Source: Quillaja saponaria
Lineage: Eukaryota > Streptophyta > Magnoliopsida > Fabales > Quillajaceae
Reading direction: 5' to 3'
DNA length: 64,000 bases
Assembly: GCA_029379385.1 (NCBI GenBank)
Contig: CM055611.1
Location: forward strand, 3,038,001-3,102,000
Shown: one piece after another, positions 1 to 12,838 of the stretch
How positions within the stretch are numbered: position 1 is the first letter of the stretch
How the letters are laid out: each line of letters starts with the position of its first letter
The notes under the pieces: generated by a model
What the model was told of the DNA's origin: nothing
Databases searched by the model: none
The model's input: the letters and a program-made list of their open reading frames with translations, nothing else
Translations under genes and position numbers: made by a program

Positions 1-1020
1 ATTAGTTTAACACCACCAAATTATATCTTTACATGTCTTTGGTGTTTGGGTTTATGTTTTATGGCAGTGTATATGTAGTAGTATTTTGTTTTTGGTAGAA
101 ACAAAGAATTACAGACTGGAAAATAATAGGTCACCATTTTGATATGTGGGTAGCCCACTGACTCTTGGTACGTAGAGCTTCGCAGAGGATCTCCCTCAAT
201 TTTACCATAATTTTGATGTGTCACATCCATCATTCAAATACTTTTTCCCAACCATCTCCTTTTTTTCTTTTTCTTTTTTCATGTTGAAACCATTTCTTTT
301 TATCACCTTTTATTACTAAATAAAATAATAGAAAATCACTAGTATCAAAAGTTTAGCTTTTGCCCAAATTATACTTGGGTTTTTAAAGATAAGGTTTTCT
401 CTTTATTTTTATTTTATGTATCATAAAAATAATTTTGTTTTAAATGGTTAATATATACTATTATAAAAATTAGTTAATCATATTATTTACCCTTGTCTTG
501 ATTATAAATGTGCACAGTTTTAAAGAGATATTCTTGTTATTGAAGTTTAAAATTTTTATAATTAATGAGATCGTGTAGGAATTGAAGTTTAGAAATATCT
601 ATTTTATAGAATTAAAAAAAAATGTAAAATAAAGTATTTGCTAAATGATAAGAAATATAATATTATATAGTATATTTGATATTATATGGAATCAGAATGT
701 ATTTGATATTATATGAACCTAAATTTAAGACTTCATGAATAAATTTATGTTGCACAGTATAAAATATTAAATTTACATTTATAAATTTTAAAACAATTCA
801 ATGTGAAACAAAATAATTTTTTTTAAGCAAAAAAAAAATAAAAATAGTAAAGCTTTTGTTCTTAACCAAAAGAATAAAGTTTTCATTTTTTATTTGGTTC
901 TTTCTAAAAGTGAAACTTATAAAATTAAGAGGGTAATTTAGTAAATAGGTTTACTTTAGTGAACTGTCTTTCTGTCATAATTTGTTTTCTCTTTTTATTT
1001 TCAGTGATACAGTTAATCAG
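1..1020. other. AT-rich intergenic DNA
   Basis: No open frame here looks like a gene. The stretch is AT-rich with short A and T runs. The one frame over 60 codons (minus strand near the left edge) has no recognisable motif and no splice context. Confidence 0.6.
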
Positions 1021-1400
1021 AAAGAGGAGTGAGTGGTGAGAGACTGAAACATCACTGACAAAAAGACAGAGCGAAAAGAAAAATAAAAAAAAATAAAAAA
1101 GAAAACGACGTAACGTATCACTGACAACTACGAGGCGCTCTTCTGATCAAAGCAGTAAGTCGCGTCTCGATCACTCTCGTCTTATTGTGCCGCGAAACGC
1201 GGACTACAGTCCCCCCTCTTTAGTAGTTGTCTGGACCCACACTTCCACTTGGCAATCCTATCTCGTATACCGTGCCAGCTAATGATGACGTAGCCACCCA
1301 CCCTTCGTCTAAAGATCCCTCCTATTGATCTCCTGCGCTGTACCCTATATTCGGTTCTGTGTATCCCTAAAAAAATGCAACATTACTGTCTTTTTATTTA
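1021..1400. other. Compositionally distinct GC-richer patch
   Basis: This block is clearly richer in G and C than its surroundings. It holds a CGCGAAACGCG near-palindrome around 1190 and a TGACGT-type (bZIP/ASF-1-like) core near 1285. No coding frame is visible. It could be the promoter or leader of a gene off the left edge or a conserved noncoding block; the sequence alone does not decide. Confidence 0.3.
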
Positions 1401-3000
1401 AAGGACCTGACGAAAAGAGAAGGAAGGGAATCTTTACTCATTCATTCTGGTTAACTTTTAGTTTTTGATCACTGCATCATAGTCAACTTCATTTGTCATT
1501 CATCCATTACAAAAATCTATTTATTGTACCTGTCTTACTTGAGGATCATTTGTTCTTGTCACAAAAATGAAAAACATTAATAAAAGTGAGGTGTTTATTT
1601 ATTTATTAATTATTATTATTAAGAATATTATAATTTCAATTAATTCATCTTATTTGATTATTAAGAAAAAGAAAACGTTTTTTAATATAATATCAGTCAA
1701 CTTAAAATAAGGAATATAATGGATATGTATCAAAAATAGTACAAAATCTTGAAAAATATATAAATAGACGTACAAATATTATGTAATATTTATTTATAAA
1801 TATTTGTAATTTATATTTTTATTAATTATGCATGTTTGAAGATTTGATTTGTCTCTACACATATTTTATATTTTTTACATGTAGAATCTCAATATTAAAT
1901 AATACATAATGCAATAAATACAAATGAACTAAATAAAATAATTTTTATAAATAATACTTACTGTTAACTATATTTATTTTATTGTTATTTGACTATTTTT
2001 CATATAATATATATTTTTTAACTTGTAGCTTTTATACTTATAAAATCTAATTGTATATAATATATAAATACAATTTAGTTTATATAAATTATTAACAAAT
2101 TGTATTAGTTATAATTTTTGAACTAAAAAAATATGAACTCTTAGTAAATATTAAAAACAAGCATTTAGAAAAGAAAATTAATTGAACTAAAATTTATTTC
2201 TTTTATGAATTAAAAACTACATATTACTATTTTTATTTGTTAATTTTTGACATTAATCGCCAGACTTCTTTTTTTCTTTATTGACATTACGAAAATCTAA
2301 AAAAAATGTTAAGAAATTCTAAGTTTTAGGACACGTTCTTTTGCAATAACAAAAGTATGAGATTGTATCATTGTATACAATCCGATACCAACTAAGTATC
2401 CATGAATACGTTTGCATATTGATAGTGACTAATGATTTCATATTCGTAACTCAAGATATGGATACATTTCGTCCGTATCATTAAAAAAGATAAGACATTT
2501 AGTTTTTTACTGGTCATATCAAAGATTGACATAACAATAATAATAAAAAATACATTTCATGTTGTTTTGATTTTAATAGGTCATGTGATGTATAATCTAG
2601 TTTATGTATATTGATTAATTTATTTAAGGTAGGGTGAGACTCTTAGATTTCTAGTATCATGCCAATTGAGTTGTGCTCGGACTTATACTTGTGAATTATC
2701 TTACTAGCCAAAAGAGATGAGTTTATCCACATGTCATCCAACTATTGGTCGGGACATAAAGTATATTGTGGTATCTTTATTGATATTATCTAATCACCAC
2801 AGAAGAATTAGCTTAGCCAAAACATAATTGTCTACTTTAAAAAGTAACTAAATATGTCATTAGTGTGACATGTATCCATTCGGGCACATGTTTTCTATAA
2901 TGGGGCTGAAACCCAAAAGTTACACATTTATCTCCTCACTCTTTCTTTTTCATAACCTTTATTCTCTACATGCGGCTTACTAATTTAATTTTCAAATTTT
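1401..3000. other. AT-rich intergenic DNA
   Basis: Low-complexity AT-rich sequence. I see no gene, no terminal repeats and no tandem array. Confidence 0.6.
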
Positions 3001-3520
3001 ACTCATCAGGATCGCTTATCCCCTTGTTTTACAAGTCTAATCTCTGAGTCACGTGGAGGACATTCCCACCACCATGCACAATTCTCTAACTAAGACATAC
3101 AAGTTCTCAATTCCAAACGACCAGCTCTTAAATCTCATTAGCAAAAATTGCAGAATGTGCTCCTGTGTGCCATCTTCATTCTTAGCTTTCTTCAACCTCA
3201 TGCACAACATCTTTCCAAGGAGATTTTCTCCATTTTTTGGCGCCTCATTGCTTCCCAGCATCGCTTCCAGCACTATTGGTCTTCTCCCGGTGAACATACT
3301 AAAAAACGACCTTCAATAGAGCTCTGCCTAGTTCACACACGCCTTCCCAAGGCTCCGATCTCTACTCCAAGCGCCACCACAAACAACAAGCTTTCCACTT
3401 GATTTTTGGATCATTTTCCACCAACCAATGGTGGCCAAAGATCCATTGCATCATCTGCCACCACCTATAGGTCCACATATTTGAAGATCAAGGCTTAGGG
3501 AGGCCGCACGAGCTTACGAT
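3000..3520. other. GC-richer patch with opposed short ORFs, unassigned
   Basis: Open frames of 82-88 codons lie on both strands (about 3049-3402), beside a G-box-like CACGTGG at about 3051. Neither translation resembles a family I know. The patch could be a remnant of a mobile element or of a gene exon. Open frames on both strands suggest a composition effect at least in part. Confidence 0.25.
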
Positions 3521-5280
3521 TTGATTTAGTAATGCTATGACTTTTTAAGAAATGTTGTGCTTTTATGGCTCTCTTAGAATTATTTTTAAAAACTCACAAC
3601 TGTAATATTTGGTAAAGCACGCTAACTATATTTTACTTAACATAAAATAAAATTGATTTATGCTTTTAAAAAGTATACTTTACCCTTCAAAAAAATATTA
3701 CCAAACCAAGTCTACATATGTGACTAGAAGTGAAAGACGCTTATTTCCCTTCAACGACTTGATCCGACTATGTTTGAGCTCGATAGTCACTAGGACTCAT
3801 TGACTCAACTGGGCTCACTTAGTCGATTTACATGGCTCGACTCAAGTTAAAAAACAAAAAAAATGAGAGACATATAACTAAAATTTTCTCCGAGTGTTGC
3901 ATACATAATTGCCTAATTATGGGTTGTTGGTTGCTTATATAATTAAAATGCCAATCATATACAAAGTACCATGGGCATAAAATCTTAAAACAAGTACTTG
4001 TCCGGTCTTCCAAGTTGCATATCACTACCGTGATTTTTCTCCACTTTCGTCAAAACAAATTTAAGATTTCTCATATTACCAAAAGGCAGAGTAAGTTTAA
4101 TGACTTTATACAACATTTTCTTATCTCAAATTGCATGATTTCTCTAAATTGATCAATATCTTCGATAGTTAATATAAATGCGTCATATGCCATCACTTAA
4201 TTAATTATTTTAATATCATGTATTTGGATATAATGCATAATTCTAACTTTTTTTCTTTCCACTAGTATCATCACACGCACAAGTGTTTTCTTGCAGGCTG
4301 TCCCTCACGAATATCCAAAAGCTTAATCTCGTTAGGGGTTCATAGCTACCCCTTCCCATAAGTGTTTTCTTGTTGGCTCAAACTTCTAATATTGCAGAGG
4401 ACCCCCTCAACTGTTGAGCTCAAGCTTGCTTTATCACTTGAACTACACTTGGTTGGGTATAATTCTTAAATCTTACACGCATCTATTAATTTTTTCCTTG
4501 TAGACAACTCCTTGTCAAGGTTAAACAGAAAGTAAAAGTATTTTACAATTGCGTTGCTTGTCAAGTAGCATACAGATTTACTATTGCCTATAAATAAATA
4601 ATAAAAATATATGTATTAAAATTCAATTACTACTCATGAATTTTTAAATTTTTTGTTGATTTATAGTCTAGGTGGTGTATGAATCATTTTATGTGCATTT
4701 CAACCTAATTCTTCTTTCATGTTCAGGCAAAAACAAATAAATAACAGAAATTAGATAATTTATAAAAATTAAACTCCTCATGATATTCCTAAAAAATTTA
4801 AACACATGAAATCAATAAAAATAATACACATTATTGACTATTAGGATAATACTAATAATTTTATTGGAGTTGAGTATAAAATCAAATAATAATTCAAATA
4901 TGTACCATATTTCATAACTTTATTATTGAGCCGAGCTTGGATCAACTCAGCAACTTGGTTGGGCCTTTTTGTGTTTCAGCCCTAATTTGGGACCACTAGA
5001 CCGATGTACTGTAAAGTTGATAGAATTAACCAAACTTGCTACCTGACACGTAATGGGGTTCGTTGTGACACGGTTCCCTATGTAATACTACAATGTAAGA
5101 CGTAGTAATACATCCATTTTCCTGACGCAGGTGGCATCAAAACTAATCTGAATTCAGAAACCTTTAAACGGTCCTGATTTAGCTGTGATTTCTGAATATG
5201 ACAGCTTTGTAATAATAAGTCATTACTAAAAGCCGTGAAATGACCGAGCATGGCGTATTGTAAGCGTTGAAACGGAGCGT
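3521..5280. other. Intergenic DNA upstream of the AS1-like gene
   Basis: No coding region can be supported. The distal promoter of the AS1-like gene should lie in the last kilobase, but I cannot pick a TATA element with confidence. Confidence 0.5.
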
Positions 5281-5887
5281 ATACCAATTTCTCTCTCTTC
5301 TATTAATGTTCATTCTCTCTCATTCCTTTCACTCTGTCAGACTGTCACCCTTGTCTGCTATAGTAGGTATTACTACTTTCTTTGTATACAAGTGCAAATT
5401 TTTACGTACATTTATACAGTAAGTACTAGCTTAGGAGTTGTATTAAACAATAATTATCTCCTGGTGAAGATGGTGGTAATGGAGGAGGAGGAGGAGAAGA
5501 GGTGGGTGTACCCAAGCTTACGCTAGCAAATTCCCAAAACACGTAAGTAAAGCATAAATGACACTTGCACTGTTTTGTCGACCTTTTTCAACCGATTCGC
5601 GTGCCCATTTTTTTTGCTTATTGTCAGATCTTTCTTTTCTCTCTCTTCCTCTCTCTCTGTTGTCTAATCTATCATTTTTTTCTCTTTCTCTGGTCCCTTC
5701 TCTGTAGTTTGTTCCGTCTTTAGTCACTAGCCTGGGATATTTCTCTCTCTAGAGTTGGATTTGTTTGGTTATTATCAATCTTTTTGTAATTTGTTTAAGA
5801 GAGTAGAAGTAGCAGACTGGTGCTCTGTTTCATCGACCTGGATATGCGTTGTAGACGAAGCTCGTTTCTTAGTAGTTAGAGAGAATT
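5281..5887 (+). promoter_or_regulatory. Putative core promoter and 5' leader exon of the AS1-like gene
   Basis: CT-rich leader-like sequence (dense CTCTCT around 5630-5720) ends in a strong consensus splice donor, GTAAGTAACC, at 5888. The transcription start is not determinable. Short upstream ORFs are present: 5470-5526 (18 codons plus stop) and 5844-5879 (11 codons plus stop). Inference: the second at least would lie in the transcript leader. An intron in the 5' leader is, to my knowledge, a common arrangement in AS1/PHAN genes; the exon boundary here is read by eye only. Confidence 0.45.
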
Positions 5888-7881
5888 GTAAGTAACCGTT
5901 CTTCTTAGTTTGATTTTTCAACTTCTGGGTTTGCTCTGGTTTTGTCCAGCTGTGAAGATCAAACGTTGTTTGGATGCTGAGAAAACTAATGGTAAAGCTA
6001 AAGGAAAATTGGGATTTTGAATTTTCTTACATTGTGATATTCTTCGTTTAGGATCCCTAGAATGAGAATGTCTTTACTGTTAGAGTGATTTGTTTTTTCT
6101 TTTCACATATATTCGTATGTATTTGCTTTTGGGTTATTGGGTATGATCATGCACAATTTGTCTGAACCGAATTTCTACATAACCATCCTTGTTCTTCATA
6201 TTTTCTGTACTTAAAAGTGGTAGATCATTTTTATTTGCTAGTGAAAGTTCATGTTGACAAATCTTTCATTAGGACCCATACCCCATTTGTAATAGAGCCT
6301 TTCTCTCTCCCTTTCTGTGTTGTATGTTTGATTATTTGGTTTGCAACAAACTTAGCATGAATGAAGTTTTCTTTGCATTTAGTAAAATGCTACTGCTTTA
6401 GCGGTTCTGTTGAATAAACTGTCTCTTTGGAGCTTCTCCCTCGAAGTCTATTGAACTTCTGTTTGCATATTCAATTTTATATCTTTATTGACTAAAGGGT
6501 CTTTAATTTTCATTTTCTTTGAAATGGCTAAGTTCATGTCGGATTGATTGCTTCAAAATCAATTTTCTTTTTGATTTGGAAAAAAAAAGTAATAATAAAT
6601 TCATTTTCGAGATGGTTTGTTCCAGTCGAAGATTCCAGTCCTGTTCCTAAGTTTTCACCTTTCCCAGACACAGTCGAAGAGAAATTTGAGTCTAACTTTG
6701 AATATTTATCTTTCTATTTTGTTTTACAGTGCTTTATAAACAATCTGCAATTCAAAATTATATATATATATTTTTTGTTTGTAAGAATGGACCTTTTTTT
6801 GAGTTTTCAGAGGTCATCACATAATGAAGACAATTCTGAAACAGGGTTTGGCATTTTATTATTTTTCCAACGCTTGATGTTAATTTCTCTATCTAAAACT
6901 TCAAAAAGTAACCTAACCAGTTGCAAATCAATCCAGAGCCTCTTGCCATCATAGAAGTCTTTGAGACCTTGTCAAGCTCGATCTGCAAGCCAAAGGAGGT
7001 TCTGAGCCATCATTCTGGTGCTTGTTTATGTTCGTTTTAATCAATTTTACTGCCTAATCTAACACCTAAAAATTTGTGAGGCTAGTATAGATCATGACCC
7101 TCTTCATTCTTGTCATAAGATACAAATTTGTTATCATGTTTTTTTTTTTTTTCCAAAAATCTTGAATCTGTTTCGTAATTAATTTTTTCACTGACAAGTA
7201 GATAGCCTGGCTACATTATTGTACTTGATAATACTGGCTGGATTTTCCCTTTGATTCAGTGATTGTCTTTGTCTTCTTTCTGAGACGTTTTTCTTTTATT
7301 TTTCATAAACTGCTTGATTATGTTTCAGTTTCCATTAGTACTTCACTGGAAGATCAATGTTTGGTCCTAATAGCATTCACATTAATTATTTTTCTTTCTC
7401 TCTATCTTGTATTTAGCAATCTGTTATAATTACACTTGAACTCTTGTGTCCCCACAATGATTTTATAATGCTGCTAATGTAGTGTCATCAAAAAGAGAAA
7501 TAACAATACAGTTTCTTAACTTTGGATGTCCATATAAAGGCCTGTTTCTTTTTCAGTTTTGCTTCATGCTGCAATGGTCAATCTGCGATCTGAGTATTAG
7601 CCTATGTTAGTCATTTAGATGTATGTTTACAAAGATGATCTCTATTTCTGAAACTGGTCAGTATTGTTTATCTGAGTACGAGTTAATGCATGAACAATCC
7701 ATAACTTCATGATTCCCTGTTTAGACAATAGTGCATATGATTACTAATTCTTGGTGTGGAAGTGAATGGGGTTGTTGACTTGCGTTGGAATCTTTGAGCT
7801 TTTCCTCTCAAAATTATTTATTTTCTGTTGCTTATTGTGGTTCCGGTAGGCTGATATTTTAACCTCTCATTAACTTTTCAG
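5888..7881 (+). other. Putative 1,994-bp intron in the AS1-like 5' leader
   Basis: The intron opens with GTAAGTAACC at 5888 and closes with a pyrimidine-rich TTAACTTTTCAG ending at 7881, 50 nt before the first AUG of the MYB reading frame. The sequence between is T-rich, as plant introns are. The only sizeable frame inside (6544-6954) begins with a non-ATG codon and looks random. Intron presence is inferred from splice consensus and T-richness. Confidence 0.55.
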
Positions 7882-7885
7882 ATAC

Positions 7886-7966
7886 ATGATGAGGAGTTCA
7901 AGTTTGAAGAAATGGGCAGAGGGCTTTGCTTATGGAGATGAAAGAGAGGCAACGTTGGAGAGCTGA
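7886..7966 (+). other. uORF overlapping the AS1-like start codon
   Basis: Two adjacent ATGs (7886 and 7889) open a 26-codon frame that ends at TGA 7964-7966, inside the MYB coding region and in another frame. It overlaps the main start by 35 nt. The first ATG has weak context; the second has A at -3. Ribosomes using it would bypass both main-frame ATGs, so it is a plausible translational brake. Function is inference. Confidence 0.5.
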
Positions 7967-9008
7967 AGAGGACGCTTTATTACGTGCTTATGTCAAACAG
8001 TATGGTCCTAGGGAATGGAATCTTGTGTCACAGCGCATGAACACGGCCCTCAACAGGGATGCTAAATCCTGCTTAGAAAGGTGGAAAAACTACCTCAAAC
8101 CAGGCATCAAGAAGGGTTCTCTCACTGAAGAAGAGCAGCATCTTGTAATCCACCTTCAAGCCAAACACGGGAACAAATGGAAGAAAATCGCTGCAGAAGT
8201 CCCAGGTCGAACTGCTAAGAGACTAGGCAAGTGGTGGGAAGTTTTCAAAGAGAAGCAGCAAAGGGAAAAGAAGGAAAACAACAAGACAGTTGACCCAATT
8301 GAGGACGGCAAGTACGATCATATCTTAGAGACTTTCGCAGAGAAGCTAGTGAAAGAGAGGCCTTCCCCTTCATATCTAATGGCCACTTCCAATGGAGCCT
8401 ATCTCCATGCTGACCCTCCTGGTCCTGCCCCAGCTTTGCTTCCTCCCTGGCTTTCTAATTCTAATGGCACCTCTGCAATTAGGCCACCAGCTTCCCCTTC
8501 TGTAACTTTAAGTCTCTCTCCGACTGTTGCAGCCTCTTCAATTCCATGGTTTCAGCCTGAAAGAGTACCAGAAAGTTCTCCTATTGTTTTGGGTAATATC
8601 CCACCTCATGGGTCACTTCCTAATTGTGGCGATACCATGATTATATCTGAGTTGGTTGAGTGCTGTAAAGAATTGGATGAAGGACACCGTGCTTGGGCAA
8701 CACATAAGAAAGAGGCAGCCTGGAGGTTAAGAAGAGTGGAATTGCAATTGGAGTCAGAGAAGGCATGTCGGAGGAGGGAGAAGATGGAAGAAAGCGAGGC
8801 AAAGATTAAAGCTCTCAGGGAAGAACTGGCGGCTGCTCTGGATAGAATTGAAGCAGAGTACAGGGAACAATTGTCTGGACTAAAGAGGGATGCAGAAACC
8901 AAGGAGCAAAAGTTGGCTGAGCAATGGGTTGCAAAGCACTTGCGCCTTACCAAGTTTCTTGAGCAGATGGGATGCAGAGCAAGGCTAGCTGAGCCAATTG
9001 GGCGCTGA
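7932..9008 (+). CDS. AS1: ASYMMETRIC LEAVES1/PHANTASTICA-like MYB transcription factor
   Basis: Predicted nuclear DNA-binding repressor of the ARP class (AS1, ROUGH SHEATH2, PHANTASTICA). Established for the family: with the LOB-domain partner AS2 it represses class I KNOX genes and sets leaf polarity. The 358-residue product is close to Arabidopsis AS1 (about 367). Two tandem MYB repeats fill residues about 4-110 ([54 protein letters not shown]), with the regularly spaced tryptophans intact. A proline/serine-rich linker follows, then a charged coiled coil at about 240-340 ([17 protein letters not shown] onward) and the family C-terminal [12 protein letters not shown]. The coding region is one exon. 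The first in-frame ATG is 7932; 7938 gives the start MKERQRW, which matches family N-termini and is equally possible. An out-of-frame uORF overlaps the start. Confidence 0.97.
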   Translation: MEMKERQRWRAEEDALLRAYVKQYGPREWNLVSQRMNTALNRDAKSCLERWKNYLKPGIKKGSLTEEEQHLVIHLQAKHGNKWKKIAAEVPGRTAKRLGKWWEVFKEKQQREKKENNKTVDPIEDGKYDHILETFAEKLVKERPSPSYLMATSNGAYLHADPPGPAPALLPPWLSNSNGTSAIRPPASPSVTLSLSPTVAASSIPWFQPERVPESSPIVLGNIPPHGSLPNCGDTMIISELVECCKELDEGHRAWATHKKEAAWRLRRVELQLESEKACRRREKMEESEAKIKALREELAAALDRIEAEYREQLSGLKRDAETKEQKLAEQWVAKHLRLTKFLEQMGCRARLAEPIGR

Positions 9009-9260
9009 AGACGCTAAACACAATATGCCAATATGTATCTGGTCTGGCTTTCTGGTTTCAATCCTATGTGCTTGATCTCTTCTCTTTTCTTTTACTTTGT
9101 TTATTCTCAGGATCCTATTATAGATGTTTATTTATGTCTGCATGTTTATTGGTTGGACTTGTTGAATTTGTGTTATCAATATTAATATGGATTAGCATTA
9201 TCAATTGTTGAAGATTGCTGGCATTGTTTAAGTTATAACCTAAACTAGCAGCAGCAGATT
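9009..9260 (+). other. 3' flank and UTR of the AS1-like gene
   Basis: T-rich sequence after the stop codon with TTGTGTT/TATTGG-like stretches but no canonical AATAAA. Plant poly(A) signals are loose, so the transcript end cannot be placed. Confidence 0.4.
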
Positions 9261-9261
9261 A

Positions 9262-9950
9262 CAATTTACAAGCACTCCATGACGCCAAAATTTAGCTGAA
9301 TAGCAACTAAAAGAAAAAACCACCATAAATCAGCTTACATTTAAATTCCACTTTTATTTACACTAAATATAAATGAACCTTTTATTGTATTAGAATTTTA
9401 CAAATTAGACTTGTTAAGGCGTAACAAAATAAAGCTAATTTAAAAAAAAAAAAAAAAAAAAAACTATTTCAAAAGTAATAATTTATTAATTATAGTCACA
9501 TATACTACAAGTAATATTAAAAATTCTGTAAGTACTTTTTTTTTTTTTGGTAAGAAAATTCTGTGAGTACTAGCTGAAAACACAAACCCATTTTATTAAC
9601 GCTCTAAGAAAAAATAAATTCGTTCTCATTTTATTTTTAACTAGGAACTATTTGTGTTCACATTAAGATTAAATCACATAGGGTTGTATTTTCTTCATGT
9701 TTTACTTCGTCGGTATTAACTGCTTTCACTTGTCTAGATTTTTCTTCACTTGTTCAGAATCAGCTTTATCGCTGTGTGTTTTCTCGAATATCTTCTCAGT
9801 TGTTTCATGCATTTCCAGTTGCCATTGAGGATATTCTCATAAGCAGCTCTATAGAATTTCCCAACAACTTTCTTATGATCACCATCATAGACAGGCGATA
9901 AACGTATAGTTTTTATTTCTCTATTTATTAGCTTGAACCACCACAATTAT
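9262..9950 (-). pseudogene. Gene fragment paralogous to the block at 28.58-29.2 kb
   Basis: On the minus strand a 66-codon frame (9746-9946) contains VYDGDHKKVVGKF. The block at 29.1-29.2 kb contains IYDDDQKKVVEKF with clear nucleotide similarity. Similarity continues through the noncoding 3' side (CACTCCATGACGCCAAAATT here, CACTCCATAACACCAAAATT there; ATTAAGATTAAATCACAT against ATTAAGACTAAATCACAT). I do not recognise the protein family; a weak resemblance to plant ankyrin-protein N-termini is not convincing. The copy stops shortly before the copia remnant, so it is probably truncated. A 22-A tract lies at 9442-9463. Confidence 0.4.
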
Positions 9951-10229
9951 ATTATTATTTAAGAGAAGGGATAATTGAAAACAAAGAAATTTATTTTTCA
10001 AAACTAGCCCACTTCACAAGTGAATGAGAACCCGGCTGAAATTACAATCAACAATAAAGTTAAACTTCCGTAAAAGATAAAATTTAAATCAATGCAACAT
10101 CAATTGAAACAAAATTTCAAGAGATAATCCTACTGACATCCTTAAAGATATTCTAACGATAACAAGATAAATGCCAAGAGATAATTTTAAATAATAATCT
10201 GGTTTTATATTCAACTTCCCCTTAATCTA

Positions 10230-12835
10230 GTTCATAGTTGTCTTTTCCATCATCTTCCTTACTCAGTCTTCAAAAGCTTCGTGAGAATGTCTAAAATTTG
10301 ATTTTCTGACTTGCAATATACCAACTTGATCACACTATTGTTGACATGCTATCTAAGAAAATGAAAATGGGTATCAATGTGTTTGCTTCTTCCATGAATA
10401 ACTGGATTTCTTGCTAAATCAATTGTAGAAAATTTATCCACATAAATCTTCATTGGCTCTGTCATGTGAACATGAATTTGACTTAAAATTTTTTTTCAAC
10501 CGAATTGCTTGACAAGCACTTGAAGCAGCATCCACATATTCATTACATGTAGATAAAGCAACAATAGGTTGCTTCATTGAGCACAATGAAAATGATGTTT
10601 TTCCATACTGGAAAACACATTGTATGGAAAAACATATTAGATGTACTTTTCGATCATCTTGATCACCTTTCCAGTCACTATCATAATATCCTATAATATC
10701 ATAGTTGTTACCATAGGAGTAAAACAAACCATGAATGTATATACCTTCAATATAAAACAAGATTCTTTTTGCAACTTGCAAATGGGCTCTAACAGGGTGT
10801 TTACATGAACTTGTTGACTAGACCAACTGCATAGGTTAGGTCTAGTCTAGTGCAAGATAGATACCTGAAACTGCCAACCTAGCTTTTGAAATATGTGCAA
10901 TTCACAGCTGCATGTTTTCCTTCCTTAGACAACTTTGTTCCAAATTCAATAAGAATTTGTATATGATTACATTTATACATGGTAAAATTCTTCAAAAGTT
11001 TGGTCGCATACTTCTTCTGAAGTTTAGTTGAATACTTTTTCAAACAGATAAAAATCTCATTGTCGTTCTGCACAATTTCAATTCTCAAAACACAGGAAAT
11101 AAGTCCCAAGTATGTCATTTTCAATTCATGCATCATCGTGTTTTTAAATTAATCAATCATACTTAAAATGTTCCTTGTAAATATCAAATCATTAACATAG
11201 AGATAAAACAATAAGTATATCATTAGAGTTATTAACTTTTGCATATAAAACATGTTTAGATGAACACTTCTTAAAACCATTCTTGTGAAAAAATGCATTA
11301 ATTCTATTGTTCCATGTTTTGGGTGCCTGCTTCAATCCATAAAGATTTTTCTTCAACTTATACACCTTTATTCACCTCTTGTCTTCAAAAAACCCAGTGG
11401 TTGTTTGACATATACTTATTCTTCATCAAGAGGTCGATTCAAGAAAATTAATTTCACATCCATTTGGTAAAATTTTCCAAACAATTTTGAGTAGCTAGAG
11501 CAATCACAAATCTAATAGTTTCAATTCCTGCAACTATAGAAAAAACTTCATTATAGTCGACACTAGGGCGTTGTAGATAACCCTTTTTCCACCAATTGCC
11601 CTTGTACCTTTCAATTTGTCCATCTGTCTTGATTTTTGTTTTAAAGACACACTTTACATCAATAGATTTTTGTCCTCGTGGAATTTGTGGGTTCCCAAGT
11701 GTCATTTTTTGGAATTGCATTCATTTCTTATTTCATAGCTTTCACCCATTTGTTGATTTTTGCTGCTTCTTCATATGTAATTGGATCACAATATGCAAAC
11801 ATGGCAAAGTTAACCAATTCTCCATCATCATTGGTTACCTCAATCCTTTTAACCTTATGGAAAGTTGGCAGGTTTATATTGATCTCGTTATGGTAATTAG
11901 AGTTAGAATAGGTGAATCTTTAGTTACTTACAAGTGTCACAACACGAATTATGTGTGTTTTACCAGTAAGAGTTGTATTGATTTCTTCATCATACTTAAT
12001 ATGAAGATGAGGTTGTTCTAAATCTAGTTCTGCTTCCATCTTCTAATCACATGCACTTTCTTCATAAAAAATTACATCTCTGCTAATGATCACTCTGTTT
12101 ATAGTGGGGTTGAACAACTTGTACTCTTTTTAAAAATGATTGCCTGTAAGATTGTCTTCTATCTCAGTGTCATCTAACTTCTTTTTGCCTTTCCTGTAAC
12201 ATGAGCATATACAATAGAGTCAAACACCTTCAAGTGTCTTACACTTGGCTTGAATATGCTCCAAGCTTTTTCAAGTGTGACATATTTCATGCTCATAGTA
12301 GGAGATCTATTTAACAAGTAAACAGAATATAAGACAATTTATCCCAAAAACAATTTGGCATACTTTGACTTTTAATTAGCAAACTCCTTGTCATATCCAT
12401 AATAGTTCGATTCTTCCTTTCTGCCACTATGTTGTGTTGTGGTGGTAAGGAATTGTCACATCGTGCTCTATTCCATTGTCTACACAATATTCTCTAAATT
12501 CTTTAGGGTTGTATTCACCTCCATCATCAGTTCTCAACAATTTAGGGGCTAGCCACTTTGCTTCTCCACAAATGCTTTGTACTTTATAAAAGTATAAAAA
12601 ACTTCGAATTTTCTATTTAGAAAATAAACCCATATTTTCTTGCTAAAATCATCAATAAAGTGATAAAGTAACGATTTTTGCCAATAGATAAAATATTCAT
12701 TGGACCGCACATGTCAAAATGCACTAGCTCTAATGGCTTTGTAGCACGCCATGTATTACTTCCCACAAATGGTCTCTTGTGTTGCTTGCGTAAGATACAA
12801 CAACCTCTACAAAATTGTCATTATCTTAGTGGTTA
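10230..12835 (-). mobile_element. Decayed Ty1/copia retrotransposon pol
   Basis: Read on the minus strand, copia pol domains appear in canonical order with many stops and frameshifts. Integrase core remnants lie at about 12.34-12.83 kb (LRTDDGGEYNPKEF; VAERKNRTIMDM). The RT start is at about 11.45-11.72 kb (VFKTKIKTDGQIERYK). NLYGLKQAPKTWNN lies near 11.31-11.35 kb. The catalytic box reads YVND instead of YVDD (11188-11199), with a frameshift beside it. RNase H spans about 10.24-10.80 kb (GYYDSDWKGDQDDRK; QPIVALSTCNEY; HGRSKHIDTHFHF). Gag is not seen and no matched LTR pair was found. It is non-autonomous and long dead. Confidence 0.9.
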
Positions 12836-12838
12836 AAT

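Noticed and set aside
3049..3402. Opposed 82-88 codon frames as a gene
   Set aside because: Open on both strands, no motif, no splice context supporting either.
6544..6954. 136-codon open frame in the AS1 leader intron
   Set aside because: Starts at a non-ATG codon, has low-complexity intron-like content (poly-T, poly-A), no family resemblance, and lies between good donor and acceptor sites.
8606..8953. 115-codon antisense frame within the AS1-like gene
   Set aside because: Shadow of the conserved MYB coding strand; serine/leucine-rich by complementarity only.
11596..12021. 141-codon plus-strand frame
   Set aside because: Antisense shadow of the decayed copia reverse transcriptase on the minus strand.
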